A stretch of 64,000 bases of DNA, from positions 1-64,000 of the forward strand of contig JAIUMV010000010.1 of NCBI GenBank assembly GCA_022565395.1, read 5' to 3'. Below are positions 25,388 through 35,167 of this stretch, piece by piece. A program made the translations under genes and the position numbers. This stretch comes from Marinobacter sp. (GTDB lineage Bacteria; Pseudomonadota; Gammaproteobacteria; Pseudomonadales; Oleiphilaceae). The notes beneath the pieces are model-generated. The model did no database searches and was not told the DNA's origin. It was given only the letters and a program-made list of their open reading frames with translations. Position 1 is the stretch's first letter. Each line of letters starts with the position of its first letter.

Positions 25388-25433
25388 CGCCCAAGAAGGC
25401 ACGTGGTTTTATACGCTTATATAAGGGGGAAGG

Positions 25434-26798
25434 GTGACGCAGCAATTTGACTATGACCTGGTGGTGATCGGTGCCGGCTCGGGTGGTGTGCGCCTGTCCC
25501 GTATGTCGGCCGGGCGGGGCGCCCGGGTAGCGGTGGTAGAAAACCGTTATTTGGGAGGCACTTGTGTCAATGTAGGCTGCGTCCCCAAGAAGCTGTTTGT
25601 TTACGGCGCCCATATCCATGATGAACTGGAAGACGCTGCCGGCTATGGATGGCGGCTAAGCACTGACCATGGCCAGTTTGACTGGCCAACCCTGGTGGCC
25701 AACAAAAACACCGAGATTGAGCGTCTCAATGGTATCTACCGCCGTCTGCTTGAAGGGGCCGGCGTTGAGATTATTGAAGGTACTGCCAGACTGACCGATA
25801 GCCATACCTTGGTGGTTGGTGATCGCGTGGTAACCGCTGAGCGGATCGCCATTGCAACGGGCGGCTGGCCCTTTTTGCCCAATATCCCAGGCAAGGAATA
25901 CCTGCTCACCTCCAATGAAATGTTCTACCTGCCCCAACTACCCGGCGAAGCAGTGGTGTGGGGTGGCGGATATATTGCTGTCGAGTTTGCCGGCATTCTG
26001 GCCGGCCTCGGCGTCAGAACGACGTTGATCTATCGCGGCGATCTGTTCCTGCGTGGCTTTGACGACGACGTGCGCCAGTTTGTCGCAACTGAAATGCGCA
26101 AGAAGGGTGTGGACCTGCGCTTCAATGTGAATATTGAGTCTGTCGCACCGGGGGAGCGGGGCTACCATCTATTGTTGTCCGACGGTTCAACCTTGGACAC
26201 CGGTCTGGTGATGGCCGCCACCGGTCGTCGCCCGCTGACAGACGGCCTGGGGCTTGACGCGCTGGGGGTGGCGATGGATAAGCAAGGTTACATTCAGGTC
26301 AATGATGATTTTCAGACCAGCATGCCGTCCGTCTATGCACTGGGGGACGTCATTGGCACGCCGCAATTAACGCCTGTTGCCCTGGCCCAGGCCATGGTCC
26401 TCAGCCGCCGCCTGTACGGTGATGGACAAGGCAGTATGGACTACAAAATGATTCCTACGGCGGTGTTCTGTCAGCCGCCCATTGGCACCGTCGGCCTGAC
26501 GGAAGCTGAAGCCCGTGAACGCACAGACAACATCAAGGTGTTCAGAACCGAGTTTCGCCCGATGAAATACACCATGAGCGGACGGGATGAGCGCTGCCTG
26601 ATGAAGCTGGTGGTAGACGGTGACAGTGACAAAGTACTGGGCGCCCACATGGTGGGGGCCGATGCTGGTGAGATTATTCAGGGGCTGGCCGTTGCCATTA
26701 AAGCCGGAGCGACCAAGGCAGACTTCGACGGAACCCTGGGCATTCACCCCACCTCCGCAGAAGAGTTTGTCACCATGCGTGAGCCGGTGGCGCCCTGA
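25434..26798 (+). CDS. gor: Glutathione-disulfide reductase
   Basis: This 454-residue FAD enzyme reduces GSSG with NADPH. The FAD site is VVIGAGSGGVRLSRM, the redox pair Cys44/Cys49 lies in GGTCVNVGCVPKK, the NADPH site is VVWGGGYIAVEFAGILAG, and the C-terminal HPTSAEEFVTM brings the active-site histidine. It starts at GTG 25434 behind GGGGGAAGG. It stands alone between the MITE-like element and a convergent kinase gene. Confidence 0.93.
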   Translation: MTQQFDYDLVVIGAGSGGVRLSRMSAGRGARVAVVENRYLGGTCVNVGCVPKKLFVYGAHIHDELEDAAGYGWRLSTDHGQFDWPTLVANKNTEIERLNGIYRRLLEGAGVEIIEGTARLTDSHTLVVGDRVVTAERIAIATGGWPFLPNIPGKEYLLTSNEMFYLPQLPGEAVVWGGGYIAVEFAGILAGLGVRTTLIYRGDLFLRGFDDDVRQFVATEMRKKGVDLRFNVNIESVAPGERGYHLLLSDGSTLDTGLVMAATGRRPLTDGLGLDALGVAMDKQGYIQVNDDFQTSMPSVYALGDVIGTPQLTPVALAQAMVLSRRLYGDGQGSMDYKMIPTAVFCQPPIGTVGLTEAEARERTDNIKVFRTEFRPMKYTMSGRDERCLMKLVVDGDSDKVLGAHMVGADAGEIIQGLAVAIKAGATKADFDGTLGIHPTSAEEFVTMREPVAP

Positions 26799-26816
26799 GG
26801 CGCCGCCCCGGCTTCC

Positions 26817-28760
26817 TCAGGTCTGCTTCTGTAACCAGCGGCTGACGGTGCTTTTCAGGCGATCTTTGCTGACCGGTTTGGACAGGTAATCATTCATGCC
26901 CGCTTTTTCACAGGCGGTCTCCGCTTCCAGAGAGGCATCTGCGGTAAGGGCAATAATGACAACAGGCTCCCGCTGACTTAGCGCCTCCCAGTCACGAATG
27001 CACCGGGTTGCCTCATAGCCATCCATCACCGGCATCTGGCAGTCCATTAGAATAAGGTCATACATGCCATTGCGCGCGGTCACCAGACCCACGGCGCGTT
27101 GGCCATCTTCCGCAGTATCCACGTTGAAACCCATACGGCTCAGCAGTGTTCGCGCCACCTGTTGATTGACAGGGTTGTCTTCCACAACCAGGGCGTGCAA
27201 GCCCGCAGCATTCTCCTCCGTCAACTCCGGAACAGACTGCTGAGGCGTGGCTACCAGCCTGAAAGGAATCTCGAACCTGAAGGTTGACCCCATGCCCGCT
27301 TCGGACTCGACATGTACATGTCCGCCCATCAACTCCACCAGATTCTGTACCAGTGACAGCCCAATACCAGCACCACCAAACTGGCGGGTATTGGACATAT
27401 CACCCTGAGAGAAGGGCCGGAACAAGGAGCCCACCTGATTGCCTGGTATGCCGCGTCCGGAATCACTGACTTCAATAGCCAGTGAGAGGGTATGCTCATC
27501 CAGCTGGCGTGTGGCAGCTTTTACCGTGATTTGCCCTTCATGAGTGAACTTGATGGCGTTGTCGATCAGACTGGCCATCACCTGCCGCAACCTGGCCCCA
27601 TCCCCTTCAACGGTGTCATTGTTGCTCCAGGATGGTTCGAGATTGAGGCTTAGCGTAAGGCCGGCTTCCTCGCTTTCATGGCGGAAGGAGGAGACACAGT
27701 TCTCGATCACATCCCGCAGGCAAAACTGCTGCGTGTCGAGCTTGAGCTTGCCACGGTCCAGGCGTGATACATCCAGAATGTCGCTGATGACCGTGATCAG
27801 GTCACTGGCGGACTGTCGCGCTGTTTGCAGGTAATCCTTTTGGCGACTGGTCAGTGGCTCTTCCTGCAGTAACTCAAGCATGGCAGAAATGCCATTCAAG
27901 GGCGTGCGCAGCTCATGGCTCATTACTGCGAGGAATTCCGACTTGGCAACACTGGCTTCCTGCGCCCGTTTACGGGCGTCGTCAGCAGCCGTAAGGTTAG
28001 CCTCTCTCTGTTTACGGACATCGGCCAGATGCACTGCGAGCTTTTCCAGATGCTCCCCGAGGGCCCGGATTTCCTCTGGGGCGCCGCCTTCAAGTGCCCG
28101 CAGTTCACTGCGATCATTAATCAGCTGGCTGATATTGCCCGAAATCACTGAAATTGGGCGCAGGATGCGGTCCGCCAGCTGACGAATAATCAGCAGCGAA
28201 ACCAATAGCAGTGACAAGCCTACAATGGTGGACGTCCACACAATCTCCCGACGCTTTGCCTGCAACAGGCGTTCTGACACAGCAACCTGCACCTCGCCCA
28301 GACGATAGGCACTGGGCACTGCGGTGAAATCCGGCTCAAACCAGCCGAACCCTTCTCCCGAGGGCATATGTAAAGGCTGCTGAAGAATATCCGCGGTAAA
28401 CAACTGGAAAGTCTCAGTACCACCATTCCAGGCCAGCCCCGGCCGCTTGGCGAGACCGAGCTCGCGGCCGGTGGTATTGGCAATCCGAATATACTCAGCG
28501 TGGCTACGTTGCAACGCGTCTTCCAGCAATCGCTCCAGGTTGCGGGTGTTACCGGACACCACCGCATACTCAACAGCAGGCGCCAGATTATCTGCCAGGC
28601 TCTGGGAGCTTTGATAAAGGTCGTTCCTGGCGTCGTCAAGCCTGAGTGTGGTAAAGAAAACCAGCAGTACCAGAAACATAACGGCGGCGGGGAGCCCGCC
28701 CAACCATAGTAACTGCTGGTTCAGTGAGCGCTGCCGCTTTGTACGGCGGTTACTCTTCAT
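26817..28760 (-). CDS. Hybrid sensor histidine kinase with receiver domain
   Basis: This protein of about 647 residues has two membrane helices (near residues 20-40 and 172-193) bounding a periplasmic sensor domain. A HAMP-like linker, HisKA (His282 in AVMSHELRTPLNG), HATPase_c (DNAIKFTHEG; DSGRGIPGNQVG; GAGIGLSLVQNLV) and a receiver domain (Asp573 in LILMDCQMPVMDG) follow. The ATG at 28760 has AAGGG upstream and overlaps the end of the substrate-binding gene; a GTG nine bases earlier is possible. No separate output protein is adjacent. It ends a three-gene operon with a TonB receptor and an ABC_sub_bind protein, suggesting it senses a ligand they handle. Confidence 0.88.
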   Translation of the reverse strand: MKSNRRTKRQRSLNQQLLWLGGLPAAVMFLVLLVFFTTLRLDDARNDLYQSSQSLADNLAPAVEYAVVSGNTRNLERLLEDALQRSHAEYIRIANTTGRELGLAKRPGLAWNGGTETFQLFTADILQQPLHMPSGEGFGWFEPDFTAVPSAYRLGEVQVAVSERLLQAKRREIVWTSTIVGLSLLLVSLLIIRQLADRILRPISVISGNISQLINDRSELRALEGGAPEEIRALGEHLEKLAVHLADVRKQREANLTAADDARKRAQEASVAKSEFLAVMSHELRTPLNGISAMLELLQEEPLTSRQKDYLQTARQSASDLITVISDILDVSRLDRGKLKLDTQQFCLRDVIENCVSSFRHESEEAGLTLSLNLEPSWSNNDTVEGDGARLRQVMASLIDNAIKFTHEGQITVKAATRQLDEHTLSLAIEVSDSGRGIPGNQVGSLFRPFSQGDMSNTRQFGGAGIGLSLVQNLVELMGGHVHVESEAGMGSTFRFEIPFRLVATPQQSVPELTEENAAGLHALVVEDNPVNQQVARTLLSRMGFNVDTAEDGQRAVGLVTARNGMYDLILMDCQMPVMDGYEATRCIRDWEALSQREPVVIIALTADASLEAETACEKAGMNDYLSKPVSKDRLKSTVSRWLQKQT

Positions 28761-29748
28761 CGCGTTCACCCTTGTTTTCGTGCATAAGACGCCGCAGGCG
28801 GGTCTCTAGCTGTTCGTTGGGAGGCACAGGTACATTCAGCGACTGCGCAACCTGGCGGTTTACATCAATGGCAAAGCGCTCTGGCCAGCCGGGGGCTGGG
28901 AAGGCGCCATGATCCTGGTAGTGACTCAGATAGCGAAGGGTTTCATCAAACGTTACCGATAATGGGGTATAGCTTGAGGCCAGCGCACCCGCACTGACAA
29001 ACGGCCGGCTGGGACCGACAACAATACGATTGCGGCGATAGGCCGTCAGCAATATGTGCTTGATGGTTCGCGGGTTGTAGATCTCATCGTCTGGTGTACC
29101 GAGAATGAAGTCGCCGAAAAGCAGGGCTCTGGACAACCCGGAGATCAGATTACCGGGACCATCCACCACAAAGAGCCGGGTCTCAAACCCTTTTTCTGCG
29201 AGCTGAGCAACGGTTGACTGGTAGCGGGGCTCATGCCCAGGCTGCACCAGCAGAGCCACCCGTGACGCTTGGGGCAGTATGAGCCGCCCAAGCAGTGCCT
29301 GCTGAAGCAAAGGTGGATCATGAAAGATGGCGGAGCGGTAGGGAACGTCCAGATTCACATCATAAAGCTGATCGCTGGTGGCCATCAGAGCCAGCAGATG
29401 GGCGTCCGGATTTTCGGCAAGTGCGCTTGCCACGGCTTGCCTGCCAAGCGCGATAACCACAACGTGTACATCAGCTTTTCGTGCCGCCAGGGCAGGGGAC
29501 CACAAAGCAACTTCAATTTTGGGTCCTGCCCGGCGGCGTAGCTCGTCAATAAAGTGAAGATTGAAAGCAGTATTTTCTGAGCCAACAACCAGCACCTGCA
29601 TGGCAAAGGCTGGCGTAAAGTCATTGCGACTGTCGGCGGACCCCATGGCAGGTGACGACAGCAGGCACAAGAGTAAAGGAAGCATGAGCAGCCAGCTTGC
29701 CGCCTGCTTAGGCCCCCTTTGACTTTGTGTTCGCCAGTTCGCCGTCAT
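28750..29748 (-). CDS. Periplasmic ABC_sub_bind-type protein
   Basis: This 332-residue protein has a Sec signal peptide (LLMLPLLLCLLSSPAMGSA, cut near residue 36). Its type I periplasmic-binding-like fold resembles the ABC_sub_bind/TrpX family: VVIALGRQAVASALAENPD and HLLALMATSDQLYDVNLD are typical. No permease or ATPase gene is near. Placed between a TonB receptor and a hybrid kinase, with its stop overlapping the kinase start, it may hand ligand to the kinase sensor domain. That role is inference. Confidence 0.72.
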   Translation of the reverse strand: MTANWRTQSQRGPKQAASWLLMLPLLLCLLSSPAMGSADSRNDFTPAFAMQVLVVGSENTAFNLHFIDELRRRAGPKIEVALWSPALAARKADVHVVVIALGRQAVASALAENPDAHLLALMATSDQLYDVNLDVPYRSAIFHDPPLLQQALLGRLILPQASRVALLVQPGHEPRYQSTVAQLAEKGFETRLFVVDGPGNLISGLSRALLFGDFILGTPDDEIYNPRTIKHILLTAYRRNRIVVGPSRPFVSAGALASSYTPLSVTFDETLRYLSHYQDHGAFPAPGWPERFAIDVNRQVAQSLNVPVPPNEQLETRLRRLMHENKGERDEE

Positions 29749-29791
29749 GCCAACCCTGGTTCTGTCGTTTCCATTCGATTTAACAGAAGTG

Positions 29792-31885
29792 CTAAAACCG
29801 CACTCCCAACTGTGCGTACAGTTGATTCCTGCTGTCTAGGTTGTTACTGGCACTCAGTAACGGGTTGTCATTGCGATAGTGTTGAAGAACGAAAGCCACA
29901 TCATAACTGAAACGCGGCATATGAAACCCTTTTGCCACTCTGAAGTCCCAACGGTTGAAGGAGCCCTCTTTGAACTCCTCCACGAAGTAGTAAGCTGCAG
30001 AGGTCGTCACATCGCCCGGATAGCGCTGTATCCACGCGAGGCTACCCATATGGCGTGCGGTCAGCCGAGTTTCAAAGCTGATAAATTTCTCTTCCTCGCT
30101 GGGGTCACCTATGGGTGTGCCGGTGTAATCACCCCGTTGATCCATATAGCCGTAGTTAACCCGCAATTCAGTCTGGTTGACATGCAATGAGGTTTCAAGC
30201 TCCACGCCCTGTTGATCAAGCGCCACGTTATTCTCCAGATCCCAGCGGTCAACATTCAGGCGCCCACTGATCAAATCCCTGACGTGATCATAGAAATAGC
30301 GAACCTCCGTTGATAGCACTGCGCGACCAAGATGAAACTGACCAAAATAGCTGACTTCCCGTGACCGAAGCGTTTCCACCCCATAACCGCCAGGAGACTG
30401 GAACTCAATCAAACGCTGACCTTCAAGAAAGCCATAGGCATCCGGTTGAACACCTTCTGCACGATATCCCCAGTCGGCAAACTGCTCCAGGGCATCCGGT
30501 GTGCGTACCGCTTTGGAGTAGACAAAGCGCAGGGTCTGGTTGGGCGTCAGGTGGAAGTTGCTGGCGACCCGCGGTGAGAAGAAAGTGCGATCCAATGCTG
30601 CTGTGCGTTCCCAGTTTGCTCCCACGTTCAGCGTTACCCAGTACCAGGGCGTGTATTCAAGGTTGGCAAAGACCCGGGACTGGTAATTGTTTTGCTCACC
30701 ATTAAAGTAGGTGTCCGATTCAACACTGTCCTCCCGGTAGCCCAGGCCTGATACCAGCCTTACATCGGGGGTGAAGCTAACGGTATGCTGGAGTTCGAAG
30801 TCCAGTTTTTGTTCATCGAAGCTCTGATTGGCGAACGAGCAAAAACCCGGTAACACGGGTATATCCGGGCAACCGAACCAACGTTGCTCCCGGTCAAAAC
30901 GCTGGTAGCTGCTCTGCAAGTGGACAAAGTGATCATCACTGAAGCGGTAGTTCCACCGTAGCATGGCATAGTAATCCTCGCCCTCTACATCCGGCTGGGT
31001 TACCGCACCAAAGCCCTCACCAAAACGGAAGCTGTCTTCCTCATCAAGCACATCGGTGTAGCCCGCCCGCAGCTCCAGGGATTGCCTGTCATTAAATGCC
31101 AGGTTACTGCTCAGGTTGATGTTTTTGAATACATAGCCATTATGGAAATCCGCTTCTTCACGCCCGCTGCTGAGAAAGCGAACCTGGTAATCAAAGCCAT
31201 CCGCTTCGCGGCGGTTATAGGACAGCCGCCAGCTGCTGCTGTCGTATACATTACCGACGGAGGCGTAGTAATCCTTGTGCCCCCGTGACCCTGACGTCAC
31301 CCTCGCACTCACACCGGCGGTGTCCTCGGGGGCCTTGGTTATGATGTTGATGGTGCCGAGAAAGGCGTTAATGCCATAGGCGGCGGAATTTGGCCCACGA
31401 CTGACTTCAATGCGTTCAATTTCCTCAAGAGGCACCGGCATGGCATTCCAGTCCACATCCGACAGGCTGGAACGCACGGCTGAACGGCCATCTATCAGCA
31501 CCTGGAGCCGGCGCTGATAATAGGCCACCGTACCGTGGTAGCTGGTAACCGGCTGGTTGCTGCCCACGTAGGCCACCGTCATGCCGGGAACCAGGCGGAA
31601 GGTTTCCACCAGAGTCAGTATCCCCAGCTCACGAATGGTGTCACCGGTAATAACCGTGGTAGTACCAGGCACGCGGGACTTGGGCTGACGCAGTCGGGCA
31701 GTGGATAATACCTCGGGCATGGGCGTATCGAACGACAACGCGAATGCCGGGTCAAAGTCTTCAATCCCTGAAGCCAGACCGGGGGCAGCAATCAATGCTG
31801 CCGACAGGGTGAGGGAACGCGAGCACCTTAAAAGCGGCGCAAATGAACAACCGGTAAGCCTATATACAGCGCTAATCACAGGCAT
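29792..31885 (-). CDS. TonB-dependent outer-membrane receptor
   Basis: This 697-residue protein has a signal peptide, a plug domain (VPGTTTVITGDTIRELGI; VLIDGRSAVRSSLSD; EIERIEVSRGPNSAAYG) and a beta-barrel ending in an aromatic (YAQLGVRF). Plug features resemble vitamin B12/colicin-type receptors, but the substrate is not evident and no cobalamin riboswitch was seen upstream. It leads an operon with a periplasmic binding protein and a hybrid kinase. The start at ATG 31885 lacks a clear Shine-Dalgarno sequence. Confidence 0.9.
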   Translation of the reverse strand: MPVISAVYRLTGCSFAPLLRCSRSLTLSAALIAAPGLASGIEDFDPAFALSFDTPMPEVLSTARLRQPKSRVPGTTTVITGDTIRELGILTLVETFRLVPGMTVAYVGSNQPVTSYHGTVAYYQRRLQVLIDGRSAVRSSLSDVDWNAMPVPLEEIERIEVSRGPNSAAYGINAFLGTINIITKAPEDTAGVSARVTSGSRGHKDYYASVGNVYDSSSWRLSYNRREADGFDYQVRFLSSGREEADFHNGYVFKNINLSSNLAFNDRQSLELRAGYTDVLDEEDSFRFGEGFGAVTQPDVEGEDYYAMLRWNYRFSDDHFVHLQSSYQRFDREQRWFGCPDIPVLPGFCSFANQSFDEQKLDFELQHTVSFTPDVRLVSGLGYREDSVESDTYFNGEQNNYQSRVFANLEYTPWYWVTLNVGANWERTAALDRTFFSPRVASNFHLTPNQTLRFVYSKAVRTPDALEQFADWGYRAEGVQPDAYGFLEGQRLIEFQSPGGYGVETLRSREVSYFGQFHLGRAVLSTEVRYFYDHVRDLISGRLNVDRWDLENNVALDQQGVELETSLHVNQTELRVNYGYMDQRGDYTGTPIGDPSEEEKFISFETRLTARHMGSLAWIQRYPGDVTTSAAYYFVEEFKEGSFNRWDFRVAKGFHMPRFSYDVAFVLQHYRNDNPLLSASNNLDSRNQLYAQLGVRF

Positions 31886-32005
31886 AAGAGACGCTATTTG
31901 TTTTAGAATGACACTATTAGGTATGTTTAGGGCCTATCATAGGCGAGCGATCAAGGTTTGTCTCGTTTTGTTAACGGGACAGCAAGGTGTTTTGAGGAGT
32001 GGTGG

Positions 32006-32689
32006 ATGAGCTGTTGGACGATTCTCGGTATTGAGCCGACGAAGAACCTGAAGTTAATTGAGCAAGCATATGAGCAGCAAAGAAAGTTCATCGCTGATAC
32101 CGACGTGCAGCAACTGCACGAGGCCTATCATGAAGCCCTTGCCCATGCGGGTTACGGTGACCGGATTGCCACTGCCCCTGTGCAAGCGGAGGTCACGGAA
32201 CGTCAGGACACCCGGGATGCGGCCGTTGACGAAAATCCTGCGGCGGTGAACCGGGAGTTAACCGCCAATGAACAGCAGATCGTACGGGAAACGGTGATTC
32301 AGATCCGTGCCCTGTTAAACGATAACAGCCGGGTCGGTGACCCTCAGGTTTGGCACGCCATTGTTTCCGAGCCCCCCGTAGACGACCCTGCTTTGCGCGC
32401 AAGCCTGGGTGAAGCGCTGGCGTCTGATGTCAGGCCCATGGCGGAGAATGGTAGCTTGCAGCCGGATGTCGTGGCCTTCCTCGGTAACTGGTTCGACTGG
32501 CAAAGTGTCAGGCCGGCACCTGAGCCCGAACCGCAGCCGTTTGCCCAGGACCAGCGCGACCTGACGCCCGAGGAACTCAGAGATCGGGAGGCGCTGCAAA
32601 CCAGTGTGCAGAAGTCGTTCTGGCCAGCCATTATTGGCTGGAGCGTGGTATTGATTGTACTGACCAGTTTCTTCAGCCGCATGGGCTAA
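32006..32689 (+). CDS. J-domain-like membrane-anchored protein
   Basis: This 227-residue protein begins MSCWTILGIEPTKNLKLIEQAY, the start of a DnaJ-like fold, but has no HPD motif where one should be, so DnaK stimulation is doubtful. A Glu/Pro-rich middle leads to one C-terminal membrane helix (FWPAIIGWSVVLIVLTSFF). I chose ATG 32006, seven bases after GAGGAG, over an in-frame codon 48 bases earlier. It is divergent from the TonB receptor and convergent with metE. Function unknown. Confidence 0.7.
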   Translation: MSCWTILGIEPTKNLKLIEQAYEQQRKFIADTDVQQLHEAYHEALAHAGYGDRIATAPVQAEVTERQDTRDAAVDENPAAVNRELTANEQQIVRETVIQIRALLNDNSRVGDPQVWHAIVSEPPVDDPALRASLGEALASDVRPMAENGSLQPDVVAFLGNWFDWQSVRPAPEPEPQPFAQDQRDLTPEELRDREALQTSVQKSFWPAIIGWSVVLIVLTSFFSRMG

Positions 32690-32737
32690 ATGGGATAGTG
32701 CCCGCCCCGGATACTCAGAGGCGGGAACAGCACTGAC

Positions 32738-35020
32738 TTAACTGATGGCAGTTTCCCGCAAGGTTTTTGCGGCCGCGACCATGTTGTTCAGCGCCGGTAG
32801 CACTTCCGGCCACTGACGGGTTTTCAGGCCACAATCCGGATTGACCCACAATCGCTCTGCCGGAATGCGCTCCGCCGCTTTTGCCATCAGCTTGACGATC
32901 TGCTCCTGGCTGGGGATGTTTGGGGAATGGATATCGTACACGCCCGGACCAATTTCATTGGGATAGGCAAACTCCTCAAACACGTCCAGCAGTTCCATGT
33001 CAGACCGTGATGTCTCGATAGTGATGACATCGGCGTCCATATGGGCAATGGCCTCGATAATGTCGTTAAACTCCGAGTAGCACATGTGAGTGTGGATCTG
33101 GGTTTCATCCTTCACACCGTTGGCGGTAATGCGGAAGGACTCCACCGCCCAGTCCAGATACCCTTGCCACTCTGACCGGCGCAGGGGTAGGCCCTCACGC
33201 AAGGCAGCCTCATCAATCTGGATAATATTCACCCCCGCAGCCTCAAGATCCAGCACCTCATTGCGGATGGCCAGCGCCAATTGCAGGCAGGTATCCCGGC
33301 GTGGCTGATCATCCCTGACAAAGGACCAGTTCAGAATGGTGACAGGGCCGGTCAACATGCCTTTCATGGGCTTGTCGGTGAGAGACTGAGCGTACTTGAT
33401 CCAATCCACTGTCATCGCTTTTGGACGGCTGATATCACCAAACAGGATGGGGGGCTTGACGCAGCGGGAGCCATAGGACTGTACCCAGCCGAACTGGCTG
33501 AACGCATAGCCATCCAGCTGCTCACCGAAGTATTCCACCATGTCATTTCGCTCAGCCTCGCCGTGCACCAGTACATCAAGACCCAGGGCTTCCTGTTCGC
33601 GCACGGAGCTTTCGATTTCCGCCTTCATGCAGGCATCGTACTCCGCTGCTGTTATCTCCTGTTTCCGGAAGCCCAGCCGTGCCTTGCGGATATCTGCTGT
33701 CTGGGGGAAGGAACCGATCGTGGTGGTCGGGTACAGGGGCAGGTTCAACTGCGACCGCTGCTTGAGGGCCCGCGCTGTATAATGGCTCTTGCGTTGGCCC
33801 AGTTCCGGAGCAAGCGTACTCACGGCATTTTTTACCGCAGGGTTGTGTACCCGTGCAGATTCTTTACGGAGCTTGATGGCCACCCGGTTGGCGGTCAGTT
33901 CCGCCGCCACGGCGGCACGCCCCAGATTCAGAGCTGTGCCAAGCACCTGTAGCTCAATCAGCTTTTGCTTTGCAAATGCCAGCCAATTGACAATTTCACG
34001 GTCCAGCGCAAGCTCACTTTCCAGGTCCACCGGCACATGCAGCAACGAGCAGGACGGTGCGACCCACAGCCGTTCCCCCAGTTTGGCAGCGACAGGCTCC
34101 AGCCAGTCCAGCGTCGTGTTCAGGTCCGTCTTCCAGATGTTGCGGCCGTCAATCGCACCCACTGACAACACCTTATGGGCTGGCAGCCAGTCAACCACCT
34201 TGCCCACTTCTTCGCGACCGCGAACGGCGTCAATATGCAGGCCGGCAACAGGAAGGTTACAGGCCAGTTGCAGGTTGTCTTGCAGGGTTCCGAAGTAGGT
34301 CGCCAGCAGCAGGCGAGGGCGGTTGGCCTTTAAGGTGTGGTAGGCCACTTCAAAAGCGTGCTTCCAGCTGGCGTCGAGATCCGTTACCAATGCGGGCTCA
34401 TCGATCTGCACCCACTCAGCACCCGCATCCGCCAGTTGCTCCAGCAGCGCGCTGTAGAGGGGCAGCAGTTTGTCCAGCAGGTCGAGACGGTTGGAATTGT
34501 CCTTTTCCTTACAAAGCCACAGATAGGTGACCGGGCCTATAATGACGGGCTTGGCATGAACTCCCTGTTGGCGGGCTTCTGCAAACTGGCTCAGCAGGCG
34601 CTCAGGGTTGAGGCTGAACGCTGTCTCTGCCGTCACCTCGGGCACAATATAGTGGTAATTGGTGTCGAACCATTTGGTCATCTCACCAGCGTGAATGCAG
34701 TTGCAAGCTGAATCGTTAGCTGAGCGACCACGGGCCAGGCGGAAGTAATTGTCCAGCTCACTGCCTGCCAGCCCGGCAACCCGCTTGGGCAGGTTGCCCA
34801 GGGTGAAGCTCATGTCCAGCACCTGGTCATACAGAGAGAAGTCACCCACCGGTACCAGATCAAGAGCCTGCTGCAGTTGCCAGTTCCCGCTGCGAATGTC
34901 TGCGGCCGTTGCCAGCAGTTGATCTGCGCTTGCGTCGCCTTTCCAGAAAGCTTCCTGGGCAAATTTCAGCTCCCGCTTTGCGCCAATGCGGGGAAAACCC
35001 AGGTTATGAATCAGTGCCAT
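32738..35020 (-). CDS. metE: Cobalamin-independent methionine synthase
   Basis: This 760-residue enzyme methylates homocysteine from 5-methyltetrahydropteroyltriglutamate without B12. The N-terminal barrel starts [20 protein letters not shown]. The C-terminal barrel has zinc ligands in [10 protein letters not shown] (His and Cys), a Glu nearby, and the last Cys in [11 protein letters not shown]. Length fits (E. coli MetE 753). It diverges from metR across 147 bases, the classical MetR-controlled layout. Confidence 0.96.
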   Translation of the reverse strand: MALIHNLGFPRIGAKRELKFAQEAFWKGDASADQLLATAADIRSGNWQLQQALDLVPVGDFSLYDQVLDMSFTLGNLPKRVAGLAGSELDNYFRLARGRSANDSACNCIHAGEMTKWFDTNYHYIVPEVTAETAFSLNPERLLSQFAEARQQGVHAKPVIIGPVTYLWLCKEKDNSNRLDLLDKLLPLYSALLEQLADAGAEWVQIDEPALVTDLDASWKHAFEVAYHTLKANRPRLLLATYFGTLQDNLQLACNLPVAGLHIDAVRGREEVGKVVDWLPAHKVLSVGAIDGRNIWKTDLNTTLDWLEPVAAKLGERLWVAPSCSLLHVPVDLESELALDREIVNWLAFAKQKLIELQVLGTALNLGRAAVAAELTANRVAIKLRKESARVHNPAVKNAVSTLAPELGQRKSHYTARALKQRSQLNLPLYPTTTIGSFPQTADIRKARLGFRKQEITAAEYDACMKAEIESSVREQEALGLDVLVHGEAERNDMVEYFGEQLDGYAFSQFGWVQSYGSRCVKPPILFGDISRPKAMTVDWIKYAQSLTDKPMKGMLTGPVTILNWSFVRDDQPRRDTCLQLALAIRNEVLDLEAAGVNIIQIDEAALREGLPLRRSEWQGYLDWAVESFRITANGVKDETQIHTHMCYSEFNDIIEAIAHMDADVITIETSRSDMELLDVFEEFAYPNEIGPGVYDIHSPNIPSQEQIVKLMAKAAERIPAERLWVNPDCGLKTRQWPEVLPALNNMVAAAKTLRETAIS

Positions 35021-35167
35021 GTCATTATTCCTTTAGTCAAAATAGAGCCCGAAGGTGGTCGCTCGACCGATCTGCTTGCTACGTTGAGGTACAGCATAGG
35101 GAAGGTGACTCATGATGAATAATGGTTTAATCTCATCTATCCATTACTTCTGCTCATGGATTGACTA
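35021..35167. promoter_or_regulatory. metE / metR divergent control region
   Basis: This 147-base region should hold the MetR sites and both promoters. GATGA (35114-35118) and TCATC (35133-35137) form an inverted repeat around TAATGGTTTAA that loosely resembles TGAA-N5-TTCA. No exact MetR box stands out. The region is called from gene layout. Confidence 0.5.

Noticed and set aside
32261-35020. Cobalamin riboswitch or other RNA leader near metE or the TonB receptor
   Set aside because: No B12-box-like sequence was visible in either upstream region.
35114-35137. Exact MetR box between metE and metR
   Set aside because: Only a loose inverted repeat is present; TGAA-N5-TTCA is not matched, so I list the region but not a site.
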